DNA from: Actinacidiphila sp965342175
Lineage (GTDB): Bacteria; Actinomycetota; Actinomycetes; Streptomycetales; Streptomycetaceae
DNA length: 64,000 bases
NCBI RefSeq assembly: GCF_965342175.1
Contig: NZ_CBDRBL010000001.1
Coordinates: forward strand, 124,001 to 188,000
Reading direction: 5' to 3'
Under the pieces are notes generated by a model. That model did no database searches, was not told where the DNA came from, and saw only the letters and a list, made by a program, of their open reading frames with translations. A program made the translations under genes and the position numbers. How positions within the stretch are numbered: position 1 is the first letter of the stretch; each line of letters starts with the position of its first letter. This document shows positions 23,718 to 32,572 of this stretch, in pieces.

Positions 23718-24788
23718 ATGCGCAAGGGCATCGCCGCCGTCGGCTGCGCCGCCTTCATCGCCACCGCCGCCACCGCGTGCGGCACCGCCGAGAACCTGAG
23801 CGCCGGCGCCGAGGTCCAGCAGGCGCTGGACCGGCTCGGCCAGCAGAAGGCCGTCACGGTGTCCGTGGGCCTGAACGGCAGCGAGCAGCAGATATGGTCC
23901 GCGCTGAAGGACTCGGACGGGTTCTCCCGGGAGAACGCCGCGATGCTGGCCGATCTCGACGTGTCCTTCTCCGCGAGCGCCGCCGAACCGCTGAAGGACG
24001 CCAAGGCGGGCAGCTCCTCGCTGGCGCTGCGCATCTCGCTCGGCAAGGACAAGGACCTGCTGGAGATCCGCGGTCTGGCGGGCGGGAAGACCTACCTGCG
24101 GTTCGACCTGCGGCGGTTCATGTCGCTCGCCGGCGATCTCGGCACCGGGAAGAGCAAGGGCGACATGGCGGAGGTCCAGCGGTTCCTGGACGCCGCCGAC
24201 GACCTGCCCTCCTCCTACACCTCGGTCAAGGACGCGCTCGGCGGCAAGTGGGTCTCCGTCGACCTCGAGGCCTTCGAGGAGTTCGCCAAGACCATGGGCG
24301 AGGACGGGCCCGCCGGCTCTCCGCTCCCGGACGCCTCGGCGCTGGACGCGAAGACGCAGAAGCTGATCACCAAGGCGCTCCGCGAGGCCGTGGAGCACAA
24401 CGCGAAGTTCGCCGACGCCGGCAGCAAGGACGGCGTCGACCACATCAAGGTGACCCTGTCCGCGGGGAAGACGGCCGCCGCGTTCGCCAAGGCCCTGGAG
24501 CCCCTGGCGGCCCGGTTGCCGGACGGGGGCTCGCCCGCCGATCTGAAGGACGTGCCCGACAAGAACGTCAGCGTGGACGTCGCCATCAAGGACGGCACGC
24601 TCTCGGGGATCAGCCTGGACCTCGACCAGTTCGACACGAAGGGCGAGATCCACGGCGCGCTGCCGCTGACCGTCGGCTTCGCCCCCGACGCGGTACCCGT
24701 CACCGCCCCGGCCGGGGCCACCGCGCTGAACCCCCAGGACATCATGGGCGCCATGATGCAGTTCATGATGGGTGAAACGGACGCGTAG
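23718..24788 (+). CDS. Putative lipoprotein
   Basis: Exported protein of 356 residues. The N terminus MRKGIAAVGCAAFIATAATA ends in a lipobox-like ATAC, so C21 is the likely lipidated residue. The mature part resembles the LppX/LprAFG-like fold (repeated KDGVDHIKVTLS, DKNVSVDVAIKDGTLSGISL). No known role. The only good ribosome binding site (GAGGAG) is 14 bases before the ATG, and would be better placed for the ATC at 23709. Confidence 0.8.
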   Translation: MRKGIAAVGCAAFIATAATACGTAENLSAGAEVQQALDRLGQQKAVTVSVGLNGSEQQIWSALKDSDGFSRENAAMLADLDVSFSASAAEPLKDAKAGSSSLALRISLGKDKDLLEIRGLAGGKTYLRFDLRRFMSLAGDLGTGKSKGDMAEVQRFLDAADDLPSSYTSVKDALGGKWVSVDLEAFEEFAKTMGEDGPAGSPLPDASALDAKTQKLITKALREAVEHNAKFADAGSKDGVDHIKVTLSAGKTAAAFAKALEPLAARLPDGGSPADLKDVPDKNVSVDVAIKDGTLSGISLDLDQFDTKGEIHGALPLTVGFAPDAVPVTAPAGATALNPQDIMGAMMQFMMGETDA

Positions 24789-24880
24789 GCCCGGGAACCG
24801 CCACGAAGCCCGGTCTCGTTGTCTACCGTGAGGGGAGCCCGACCGGCCGGGCGGGCGGCGGACCACCACGAGGGGGGCCT

Positions 24881-25537
24881 GTGGCGTACGAACCCATCGC
24901 CGGACGTGGCGCCGGCGGCGCCCGCCGGGGCGTCCGAGGCGACGCGGCCCCGCTCCCGGGTCCGGGTCCGGGAGAACGGGCGAAGACGGCCGCGGCGGTC
25001 ATGTTCCTCTGGGTGGGCCTGCTCTGGCTGATCGAGTGCGTCGACGTGATGACCCATCACGCGCTCGACACCTTCGGCATCGTGCCCCGTCAGATCGGCG
25101 AGCTGCGCGACGTGGTCCCGGCCGCGTTCGTCCACTTCGGCTTCGACCACGTCGCCGCCAACAGCCTGCCCCTGCTGGTGCTGGGCTTCCTCGCGGCGCT
25201 GCGCGGCACCGGCCGCCTGCTGAGCGTGGTCTTCGTCATCGTCATGACGAGCGGCGGCGGGGTGTGGCTGGTGGCACCGGCGCACACCAACACCGCCGGC
25301 GCCTCCGGCATCGTCTTCGGCCTGTTCGCCTACCTGCTGGTGCGCGGCTTCGTCGACCGGCGCCTCATCGACATCGCGGTGGGCCTGATCGTCGCGGTGG
25401 CGTACGGCTCGATCCTGTGGGGAGTCCTGCCCACCGCCCAGGGGGTCTCCTGGCAGGGCCACCTCTTCGGGCTCATCGGCGGCGTCGTGGGCGCCTTCCT
25501 CTTCCGGGACCGGCCCGCCGACGGGTCGCTCAGATGA
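24881..25537 (+). CDS. Rhomboid family intramembrane serine protease
   Basis: A 218-residue membrane protein with about six helices. The catalytic Ser is in NTAGASGIVFGL (GxSG motif) and the catalytic His in WQGHLFGLIGG. The conserved FxFxH segment AAFVHFGFDHVAANSLPLL precedes them. GTG start with GGGGGG upstream. The first 30 residues are Gly/Arg/Pro-rich. Substrate unknown. Confidence 0.92.
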   Translation: MAYEPIAGRGAGGARRGVRGDAAPLPGPGPGERAKTAAAVMFLWVGLLWLIECVDVMTHHALDTFGIVPRQIGELRDVVPAAFVHFGFDHVAANSLPLLVLGFLAALRGTGRLLSVVFVIVMTSGGGVWLVAPAHTNTAGASGIVFGLFAYLLVRGFVDRRLIDIAVGLIVAVAYGSILWGVLPTAQGVSWQGHLFGLIGGVVGAFLFRDRPADGSLR

Positions 25538-25579
25538 CGCCGTAGGATTCCCGGAACAACGCGACGGGGGGGGCTTCCG

Positions 25580-26215
25580 ATGACCGATTTCAGCAAGCAC
25601 GAGGATGTACCACCGCAGGGTGCGGCACCGACCGCGCCACCGGGGCAGGGGCAGGAGCCGGACGGCCCCGCCATGTCTCCGCCGGCCTCGCCGTACCCGC
25701 CGCCGCCCGCTCCGGTGCCGAACACCGTGCCGCCGTACGGCTACGGCTACGCCCACGGGCCGGTGCCCTTCCCGCCCCCGCCGCCGCGGCCGCCCACCAC
25801 GCCCGCGATGTGGGCCCACCTCGGCGCGCTGCTCACCCTGGTGGCGGGGAGCAGCGTGTGCTGCCTCGGCTGGGCGCTGGCGTGGGTGGCCCCGCTGGTC
25901 ATCCGCTCCAACCAGCACAACAAGCACGACCCCTTCGTCCGGCACCACACCGCCCAGGCGATCAACTACGGCATCACCACGGCCATCGTGGGCGTGTTCG
26001 TCCTCGCCGGCTACGGGGGCGGCATCGCGGGCATGGCCATGTCGGCGGGCGAGGACCCGCTCTGGCTGCCCCTCACGGGCTTCGGCGTGATGGCCCTGGC
26101 CGGGCTGCACATGCTGGTCGGACTGATCTTCTGCATCGTCGGCAGCACCAAGGCCAACAGCGGCCAGTGGTGGACCTACCCGAAGTTCTTCGCCCTGCCG
26201 TTCCTGCGCGGCTGA
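25580..26215 (+). CDS. DUF4870 domain-containing membrane protein
   Basis: A 211-residue protein whose first 75 residues are Pro/Tyr/Gly-rich (PPYGYGYAHGPVPFPPPPP) and whose remainder is the DUF4870 (Tic20-like) membrane domain: MWAHLGALLTLVAG, then NQHNKHDPFVRHHTAQAINY, and two further helices. A GGGGGGGG site precedes the ATG. It follows the rhomboid gene by 42 bases and may be cotranscribed. Role unknown. Confidence 0.88.
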   Translation: MTDFSKHEDVPPQGAAPTAPPGQGQEPDGPAMSPPASPYPPPPAPVPNTVPPYGYGYAHGPVPFPPPPPRPPTTPAMWAHLGALLTLVAGSSVCCLGWALAWVAPLVIRSNQHNKHDPFVRHHTAQAINYGITTAIVGVFVLAGYGGGIAGMAMSAGEDPLWLPLTGFGVMALAGLHMLVGLIFCIVGSTKANSGQWWTYPKFFALPFLRG

Positions 26216-26277
26216 CCGGACGGGCCGGACGCGGCCCGCCCGGTCGCCCGCGGACGCGCCCGGCCCGGGCCGCGGCG

Positions 26278-27201
26278 TCAGACGCCCAGCCCGCGCACCA
26301 CCAGGTCCAGCAGCGCACAGACGAACAACGCCACGCCGATGAAGCCGTTGACCGTGAAGAACGCCCGGTTGAGCCTGCTGAGGTCGCCGGGCTTCACGAT
26401 GCTGTGCTCGTAGACGAAGGCGCCGCCCACGATCAGCATGCCGACCCACCAGAAGGCCCCGGCGCCGACCGCCAGTCCGTACCAGACGAGCAGCACCGTG
26501 GTCACCGCGTGGCTCGCCCGCGCCCCGTACAGCGCGCCGTCGACGCCGAAGCGGGCCGGGACCGAGCGCACCCCGTGGGCGCGGTCCGCGGCGACGTCCT
26601 GGCACGCGAAGATCAGGTCGAAGCCGCCGATCCACACGCCCACCGCGAGACCGAGGATGACGGCGTCCCACGACCAGGAGCCGGTGACCGCCAGCCAGGC
26701 GCCAACCGGGCCCATGGCCTGGGCGAGGCCGAGGATGGCGTGCGGGTAGTCGGTGAAGCGCTTGCCGTACGGGTACACCACCATCGGCACCACCGCGACC
26801 GGCGCCAGCGCCAGGCAGAGCGGGTTCAGCAGCGCGGCGGCGCCCAGGAAGAACGCCACGGCGAACAGCGCACCGGTCCACGCCGAGCGCACGGACACGG
26901 CGCCGGTGACCAGTTCGCGTCCTGCGGTGCGCGGGTTGCGGGCGTCGATCTCGCGGTCGATGATCCGGTTGCAGGCCATCGCGAAGGTGCGCAGGCCGAC
27001 CATCGCGACGGTGATCAGGAAGAGCTGCCACCAGTGGACGGAACGGTCCTGCGCGAACATCGCGCTGAGCGCGGCGATGTAGGCGAACGGCAGGGCGAAG
27101 ACCGAGTGCTCGATCAACACCAGCCGCAGGAACGCCCGGACCTTGCCGTCCGGCCGCGGCGAGGGCCCGAACAGATCCGGCGTCGCGGATTCGGCGCTCA
27201 C
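26278..27201 (-). CDS. mqnP: Menaquinone-pathway polyprenyltransferase (UbiA family)
   Basis: Integral membrane prenyltransferase expected to attach the polyprenyl chain to the naphthoquinone precursor in the futalosine pathway. Both UbiA Asp motifs are present: NRIIDREIDARNPRTAGR (about 78-95) and FACQDVAADRAHGVRS (about 198-213), with eight or nine membrane helices over 307 residues. GTG start overlapping the mqnL stop by 4 bases, so translation is probably coupled. Assignment to MqnP rather than MenA rests on its neighbours. Confidence 0.93.
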   Translation of the reverse strand: MSAESATPDLFGPSPRPDGKVRAFLRLVLIEHSVFALPFAYIAALSAMFAQDRSVHWWQLFLITVAMVGLRTFAMACNRIIDREIDARNPRTAGRELVTGAVSVRSAWTGALFAVAFFLGAAALLNPLCLALAPVAVVPMVVYPYGKRFTDYPHAILGLAQAMGPVGAWLAVTGSWSWDAVILGLAVGVWIGGFDLIFACQDVAADRAHGVRSVPARFGVDGALYGARASHAVTTVLLVWYGLAVGAGAFWWVGMLIVGGAFVYEHSIVKPGDLSRLNRAFFTVNGFIGVALFVCALLDLVVRGLGV

Positions 27202-28649
27202 AGCCCGTACTCCTTCCAGCGGCGGTCGACCGTCGCGGCGGTCTCCGGGTCGGAGAGCACCATCTCGGGCCAGCCGCCGTCGCGGGTGTAGCCCTCCTCG
27301 GGCAGCTTGCGGGTCGCGTCGATGCCCGCCTTGCCACCCCAGAACTGCTGGTAGGAGGCGTGGTCGAGGTGGTCCACCGGGCCTTCGACGACCGACAGGT
27401 CGCGGGCGTAGTCGGTGTTGCCCAGCGCCCGCCAGGCGACCTCGTGCAGGTCGTGCACGTCGCAGTCGGCGTCGACCACGACGATCAGCTTGGTCAGCGA
27501 CATCATGTGCGCGCCCCAGATGGCGTGCATGACCTTCTGGGCGTGCTTGGGGTACTTCTTGTCGATCGAGACGATCGCACAGTTGTGGAAGCCGCCGGCC
27601 TCCGGCAGGTGGTAGTCCACGATGTCCGGCACGATGACCTTCAGCAGCGGGAGGAAGAACCGCTCGGTGGCCCGGCCCAGCGGACCGTCCTCGGTCGGCG
27701 GCCGGCCGACCACGATGGACTGCAGCAGCGGCCTGCTGCGCATCGTCACGCAGTCGATGGTCAGCGCCGGGAAGGGCTCCTGCGGGGTGTAGAAGCCGGT
27801 GTGGTCGCCGAACGGCCCCTCGGGCAGCATCCGGCCGGGCTCCAGCCAGCCCTCCAGCACCACCTCGGCCTGGGCGGGCACCTGGAGCGGCACCGTCCTG
27901 CAGTCGACCATCTCGACGCGCTTGCCCCCGATGAAGCCCGCGAGCAGGTACTCGTCGATGTCGCCGGGCAGCGGCGCGGTGGAGGCGTACGTCACGGCGG
28001 GCGGGCAGCCGAACGCGATGGCCACCGGCAGCCGTTCGCCGCGCCGCTGGGCCGCCTGGTAGTGGTTGCGGCTGTCCTTGTGGATCTGCCAGTGCATCCC
28101 GATGGTGCGGCGGTCGTGCCGCTGCAGCCGGTACAGGCCCAGGTTGCGGACGCCGGTCTCGGGGTCCTTGGTGTGCGTCAAGCCGAGGTTGAAGAAGGAG
28201 CCGCCGTCCCCGGGCCAGGTGAACAGCGCGGGCAGCGCGTCGAGGTCGACGTCCTCGCCGGTGAGCACGACCTCCTGGACAGGCGCGTCCTTCACCTTCT
28301 TCGGCGGCACGTGCGTCATCCCTGCGAGCTTGCCGAAGGCCTCGCGCACACCGACGAAGCCCTGCGGCAGTTCCGGCTTGAGCAGCCCGCCGATGCGGTC
28401 GCCGATGTCGGCGTAGGACTTCAGGCCCAGTGCCTTCAGCAGCCGGCGGTCGGTACCGTACACGTTCATCGCCAGGGGCATCGAGGAGCCCTTGACGTTC
28501 TCGAACAGCAGCGCCGGACCGCCCGCCTTGTTGACGCGGTCGACGATCTCACCGACCTCCAGGTACGGGTCGACCTCTGCCTTGACGCGCTTGAGGTCCC
28601 CCTCCTTCTCCAGGGCCCTCAGCAGCGAGCGAAGATCGTCGTAAGCCAT
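27198..28649 (-). CDS. mqnL: UbiD family decarboxylase of menaquinone biosynthesis
   Basis: Prenyl-FMN-dependent decarboxylase of 483 residues that removes the naphthoate carboxyl group in the futalosine route. UbiD signatures: the block around ITTMHWQIH-type residues (TIGMHWQIHKDSRNHYQ), LPEGPFGDHTGFYTPQEPFP with the conserved Glu and Asp, and the C-terminal MVLSDPETAATVD. It lies directly upstream of mqnP and near ubiX, so the prenyl-FMN maker, the decarboxylase and the prenyltransferase are grouped within 6 kb. Confidence 0.93.
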   Translation of the reverse strand: MAYDDLRSLLRALEKEGDLKRVKAEVDPYLEVGEIVDRVNKAGGPALLFENVKGSSMPLAMNVYGTDRRLLKALGLKSYADIGDRIGGLLKPELPQGFVGVREAFGKLAGMTHVPPKKVKDAPVQEVVLTGEDVDLDALPALFTWPGDGGSFFNLGLTHTKDPETGVRNLGLYRLQRHDRRTIGMHWQIHKDSRNHYQAAQRRGERLPVAIAFGCPPAVTYASTAPLPGDIDEYLLAGFIGGKRVEMVDCRTVPLQVPAQAEVVLEGWLEPGRMLPEGPFGDHTGFYTPQEPFPALTIDCVTMRSRPLLQSIVVGRPPTEDGPLGRATERFFLPLLKVIVPDIVDYHLPEAGGFHNCAIVSIDKKYPKHAQKVMHAIWGAHMMSLTKLIVVVDADCDVHDLHEVAWRALGNTDYARDLSVVEGPVDHLDHASYQQFWGGKAGIDATRKLPEEGYTRDGGWPEMVLSDPETAATVDRRWKEYGL

Positions 28650-28737
28650 GCGGTCCAGTATCCGGCACGCACTACCCTGGACCCGTCACCGGGGCCCTGC
28701 CGCGCCCCGCCGCCGCTGCCTGGGGGGCACCTCCGCG

Positions 28738-29148
28738 ATGATTCGGTACATCCCGTTCCTGCTGGTGCTGGCGTTGTGGATCTACGCCTTCATCGACTGC
28801 CTCAACACGCCCGAGGAGCAGGTCCGCGGACTGCCCAAGGTGGTGTGGGTCCTGATCATCCTGTTCTTCGGGGAAGTGCTGATCGGCCCCATCGCCTGGC
28901 TGGTGGCCGGCAAGCACCGCACGGCCCCGGCGGGCGGGAGCACGCCCGCGGAATGGCACCGCAACCACCGCACGCAGTGGGTCGCGCCGGACGACAACCC
29001 GGAGTTCCTTCACTCGCTGCGCGAGGAGAACAAGAAGGACGAGCAGCTGCTCAAGAGCTGGGAGGCCGATCTGCGGCGCCGCGAGGAGGAGCTGCGGCAG
29101 CGCGAGAGCGGCTCCGGCGACGGCCAGGACAACCTGCCGCGCGGCTGA
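28738..29148 (+). CDS. PLD nuclease N-terminal-domain membrane protein
   Basis: A 136-residue protein with two predicted membrane helices (IPFLLVLALWIYAFIDCLNT and VVWVLIILFFGEVLIGPIAW), matching the PLDc_N module found in many Streptomyces small membrane proteins. There is no HKD nuclease motif, so it is not a phospholipase. The C-terminal half is soluble and charged, with a probable coiled coil (LRRREEELRQRESG). GGGGGG upstream of the ATG. Confidence 0.85.
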   Translation: MIRYIPFLLVLALWIYAFIDCLNTPEEQVRGLPKVVWVLIILFFGEVLIGPIAWLVAGKHRTAPAGGSTPAEWHRNHRTQWVAPDDNPEFLHSLREENKKDEQLLKSWEADLRRREEELRQRESGSGDGQDNLPRG

Positions 29149-29168
29149 TCCTGCGGCACACTGCCGTC

Positions 29169-29615
29169 ATGGACGACGCGCGGACAATGCTGGCGACGGC
29201 CGTCGCCGAGGCCCGGGCCGGGCTCGCGGAGGGCGGCATCCCCGTCGGCGCGGCCCTGTACGGCCCGGACGGCCGCACGGTGCTCGGCCGCGGCCGCAAC
29301 CGCCGCGTGCAGGACGGCGATCCGTCCCTGCACGCCGAGACGGCGGCCTTCCGCGCGGCCGGGCGGCAGCGCGCCTACCGCGGCACGACCATGGTGACCA
29401 CGCTGTCGCCGTGCTGGTACTGCAGCGGCCTGGTCCGGCAGTTCGGCATCTCCCGGGTCGTCATCGGCGAGGCCCGCACCTTCCACGGCGGCCACGACTG
29501 GCTGGCGGAGCACGGTGTGGAGATCGTCCTGCTGGACGACCCGGAGTGCGTCGCCCTGATGACGGACTTCGTCGCCGCCCGTCCGGACCTGTGGAACGAG
29601 GACATCGGCGCGTGA
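29169..29615 (+). CDS. Nucleoside/cytosine deaminase-like protein
   Basis: Zn-dependent CMP/dCMP-deaminase-fold enzyme of 148 residues. The metal and catalytic motifs are LHAETAAF (HxE) near residue 58 and LSPCWYCSGLV (PCxxC) near residue 87. The order and the TLSPC context resemble yeast-type cytosine deaminase more than tRNA adenosine deaminase, and the C terminus (PDLWNEDIG) also fits that group. Starts 20 bases after the PLDc_N gene. Substrate not proven. Confidence 0.85.
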   Translation: MDDARTMLATAVAEARAGLAEGGIPVGAALYGPDGRTVLGRGRNRRVQDGDPSLHAETAAFRAAGRQRAYRGTTMVTTLSPCWYCSGLVRQFGISRVVIGEARTFHGGHDWLAEHGVEIVLLDDPECVALMTDFVAARPDLWNEDIGA

Positions 29616-29636
29616 CGCCCGCCGTCGCCCCGCGGC

Positions 29637-29676
29637 CCGGGCATCCGGTTCCGCCACCGCGGAGCCGGATGCCCGG
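29637..29676. terminator. Bidirectional terminator hairpin
   Basis: A 17-bp stem (29637-29653 with 29660-29676, one G-T pair, six-base loop) lies exactly between the converging deaminase gene and ccsB. It can serve both strands. Confidence 0.85.
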
Positions 29677-29684
29677 CGCGGAGG

Positions 29685-30764
29685 TCAGATGCCCGCGTAG
29701 GAGTGCTTGCCGGTGATGAAGATGTTCACGCCGTAGTAGTTGAACAGGAAGCACGCGAAGGCGAGCAGCGCCAGGTAGGCGGCCTTGCGGCCCTTCCAGC
29801 CGGCGGTGGCGCGGGCGTGCAGGTAGGCCGCGTAGACCACCCAGGTGATGAAGGACCAGGTCTCCTTGGGGTCCCAGCCCCAGTAGCGGCCCCAGGCGGC
29901 CTCGGCCCAGATCGCGCCGGCGATGATCGTGAACGTCCACAGCGGGAAGACCATGGCGTTCACGCGGTACGCGAACTTGTCCAGGCTCGCGGCCGAGGGC
30001 AGGCGGTACATGATGTTCGCCCAGGCTCCCTCGGCCTTGCCCGCGGCGGTCAGGGCCGTCTCGTAGCGGTCCCTGAAGAGGTACAGCAGCGTCGCGACCG
30101 CGCCCAGGTAGAACACCGCACCGGAGATGATCGCGCAGGAGACGTGGATCCACAGCCAGTAGGAGTGCAGGGCCGGGACCAGCTGGTCGCTGTCGGTGTA
30201 GAGGACGGAGACGGCGAGACCGAGGTCGAGCAGGACGGTCGTGGTGAGGAAGAGCCCGATCCAGCGGACCTTCTTGCCGAGCGCGAGCAGCACGACGTAC
30301 GCCGTGACCGCGCTGGCGCCGAAGGTCGTCGAGAACTCGTACATGTTGCCCCAGGGGGCACGCTGCACCGAGACGGCCCGCGCCACGACACCGCCCACAT
30401 GCAGCGCCCAGGCCAGCACGGTGAGGGAGATCGCGATGCGGCCGTAGAGGTCGCCCTGCTCGGTGCCGCCGGCCGCGCCGGGGCCGTCGGCGAAGCCGCG
30501 GTCGCTGGCGGAGGCCCGGGTGACGACCTTGGGGCGGGTCAGGGTGGCGGTGCCGCCGCCCGCCTGCCGCACGGTCACGGTGACCTCCGGCGCGGCGGCG
30601 GCGGGGGTGAGCGCGGCGGAGGTCCTGGCGACCTTGCTGCGGCTGCCGAAGACCCACTCCGCGATGTACGCGAGGAAGGCGAGCGTGTAGACCGCCATCG
30701 CCGAGTAGATCAGGTAGTTGCTGATGTGGGCGACGTTCTCGTTGACCGCGGCAGCGATGGTCAC
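29685..30764 (-). CDS. ccsB: Cytochrome c biogenesis protein CcsB (ResC)
   Basis: System II haem-handling membrane protein of 359 residues. The tryptophan-rich WWD-type motif is WGRYWGWDPKETWSFITW near residue 290, with haem-ligand histidines in flanking helices. The first 110 residues carry one helix and a poorly conserved cytoplasmic segment. GTG start overlapping the resB stop by 4 bases. Partners ResB to deliver and attach haem to apocytochrome c outside the membrane. Confidence 0.95.
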   Translation of the reverse strand: MTIAAAVNENVAHISNYLIYSAMAVYTLAFLAYIAEWVFGSRSKVARTSAALTPAAAAPEVTVTVRQAGGGTATLTRPKVVTRASASDRGFADGPGAAGGTEQGDLYGRIAISLTVLAWALHVGGVVARAVSVQRAPWGNMYEFSTTFGASAVTAYVVLLALGKKVRWIGLFLTTTVLLDLGLAVSVLYTDSDQLVPALHSYWLWIHVSCAIISGAVFYLGAVATLLYLFRDRYETALTAAGKAEGAWANIMYRLPSAASLDKFAYRVNAMVFPLWTFTIIAGAIWAEAAWGRYWGWDPKETWSFITWVVYAAYLHARATAGWKGRKAAYLALLAFACFLFNYYGVNIFITGKHSYAGI

Positions 30765-32569
30765 GCGCGCGCTCCTTCGTCATGGGGCAGGGGTTCTTCT
30801 GAGGCTTCGTCGGCCGCTCGAGGAGCCGCTGGGGACTCCGCTTGCGGGTCCTGCTCGGGCAGCGGCGGGGCCGTGGCCGTGAGGTCGGCGGCGAGCGCGC
30901 CGAGTTCGTCGGCGATCCGCGCCGACTCGCTGCGGCCGAGTCCGGCCAGCTCGACCACCGTGTCGCCGTCCTCGCCGCGCAGCGCGCGCACCCACACCCG
31001 GCGGCGCTGGATGAACAGCGAGCCCGCCAGCCCGGCGATCGCGGCGACGGCGCTGGCCAGCGCCCAGCCGTTGCCGACCTGGTGGGAGACCTGGAAGGTG
31101 GCCCAGGTCTTGACGCCGTCGAAGGTGAGGGATCCGTCACCGCCGGGCAGCGTGAGGGAGTCGCCCGGCCGCAGCATGTCGTTGAGGATCCCGCCGTCGG
31201 CGTCCTTGTACTGCTTCATCTTCTTGGTGTCGAGCTGGTACACGTTCTGCGGCAGGCCGGCGTCCACCCCGAGGTCGCCGTGGTAGGCGGTCAGCACCAG
31301 CACCGGGTAGTCCAGGGCCGGGAAGGTCGAGTGCGGGCCCCGCTGCGCGTCCAGCGCGAAGGTGGGGGTGAACAGGCCCTGGAAGGCGTACTGGGTCTTC
31401 TTCCCGGCATGGTCGCGGACGTCCATCGCCTTGATGACACCGGGCGAGGTCTGGTTGCCGTCCTGCGGCAGGAACGGGACGGGGCCCTGGAAGACGACGT
31501 TGCCCTGGCCGTCCTTGACGGTGACCACGGGCGCGTAGCCGTGGCCGATCAGGTAGACCTTGGAGCTGCCCACCTCCAGCGGCTTGTTGACCTCGATCGT
31601 GGACTTCGTCCGCTTGCCGCCCGGGCTCGTCCAGTAGTGGATGTTGGCGCGGAAGGTGCGCGGGGTGCCCTTCTGCGGGCCGCTGCGCGCGTACGAGGCG
31701 GTGAAGCCGTCCAGCTCGAAGCCGAAGGTGTCCAGGTCGTCGGCGCTGTAGAAGGTGCCCGGCTTGAAGTCGTCGTACTGGGTGAGCGTGTTGTTGAAGC
31801 CGTCGCCCTCGACGATCAGCTTGCCGCCCTCCGCCTTGAACAGTCCGCCCGCCGCGAAGGAGATCAGCAGGCCGAACAGGGCGATGTGGAAGACCAGGTT
31901 GCCGGCCTCGCGCAGGAAGCCCTTCTCCGAGGCGACCGCCGGGCCGGCGACCCGGGTGCGGAAGCGGCGGCCGCGCAGCGCGCGCTCGGCGGCGGCGAGC
32001 ACCGCCTCCGGGGCGGCCTCGGTGCGCCAGGTCGCGTGGGCCGGGAGCCGGGTGAGGTGGCGCGGGGCGGCCGGGGGCTTGGCGCGCAGCTGGCCGACGA
32101 ACTGCCAGCTGCGCGGGATGATGCAGCCGGCGAGCGAGACGAACAGCAGGATGTAGATCGCCGAGAACCACACCGAGCTGTAGACGTTGAACAGCCCGAG
32201 CTTCTCGTAGAACGGGGCCAGCGTGGTGTGGGCGGCCTTGAAGTCCTGCGCCTTGATCTCGTCGACGGCGGTCTGCGGCACCAGCGAACCGGGGACGGCG
32301 GCCAGCGACAGCAGGAAGAGGAGGATCAGCGCCACCCGCATCGAGGTGAGCTGGCGCCAGGTCCAGCGCACCCAGCCCCAGATCTCGCGGCCGGTCCAGG
32401 CGAGCGCGCCGGCCGGGCCCGGAGCGCGGACTCCGCCGAAGGAGCCGGGAACGGCCTGGCCGAGGTCCTCGACGGGAGCGGTCGACAGCTGTGCGCCGGC
32501 CGCGCCGAGGTCGGCACCGGTGTCCGCGGCCTGGCCGGGAGCGGTCCCCGCGGTGTCTTTGGAGGTCAT
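30761..32569 (-). CDS. resB: Cytochrome c biogenesis protein ResB (Ccs1)
   Basis: System II partner of CcsB, 602 residues. The ResB domain begins near residue 50 (WGWVRWTWRQLTSMRVALIL) and includes three N-terminal helices, a large extracytoplasmic domain (about 230-500) and a final helix near 520. Both termini have Ala/Pro/Glu-rich extensions. It starts 3 bases after the ccdA stop within the tlpA-ccdA-resB-ccsB operon. Confidence 0.95.
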   Translation of the reverse strand: MTSKDTAGTAPGQAADTGADLGAAGAQLSTAPVEDLGQAVPGSFGGVRAPGPAGALAWTGREIWGWVRWTWRQLTSMRVALILLFLLSLAAVPGSLVPQTAVDEIKAQDFKAAHTTLAPFYEKLGLFNVYSSVWFSAIYILLFVSLAGCIIPRSWQFVGQLRAKPPAAPRHLTRLPAHATWRTEAAPEAVLAAAERALRGRRFRTRVAGPAVASEKGFLREAGNLVFHIALFGLLISFAAGGLFKAEGGKLIVEGDGFNNTLTQYDDFKPGTFYSADDLDTFGFELDGFTASYARSGPQKGTPRTFRANIHYWTSPGGKRTKSTIEVNKPLEVGSSKVYLIGHGYAPVVTVKDGQGNVVFQGPVPFLPQDGNQTSPGVIKAMDVRDHAGKKTQYAFQGLFTPTFALDAQRGPHSTFPALDYPVLVLTAYHGDLGVDAGLPQNVYQLDTKKMKQYKDADGGILNDMLRPGDSLTLPGGDGSLTFDGVKTWATFQVSHQVGNGWALASAVAAIAGLAGSLFIQRRRVWVRALRGEDGDTVVELAGLGRSESARIADELGALAADLTATAPPLPEQDPQAESPAAPRAADEASEEPLPHDEGARA

Positions 32570-32572
32570 GGA

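Noticed and set aside
24215..27337. A 1040-codon minus-strand open frame
   Set aside because: It spans the antisense of three plus-strand genes and a different frame of mqnP; no protein family features.
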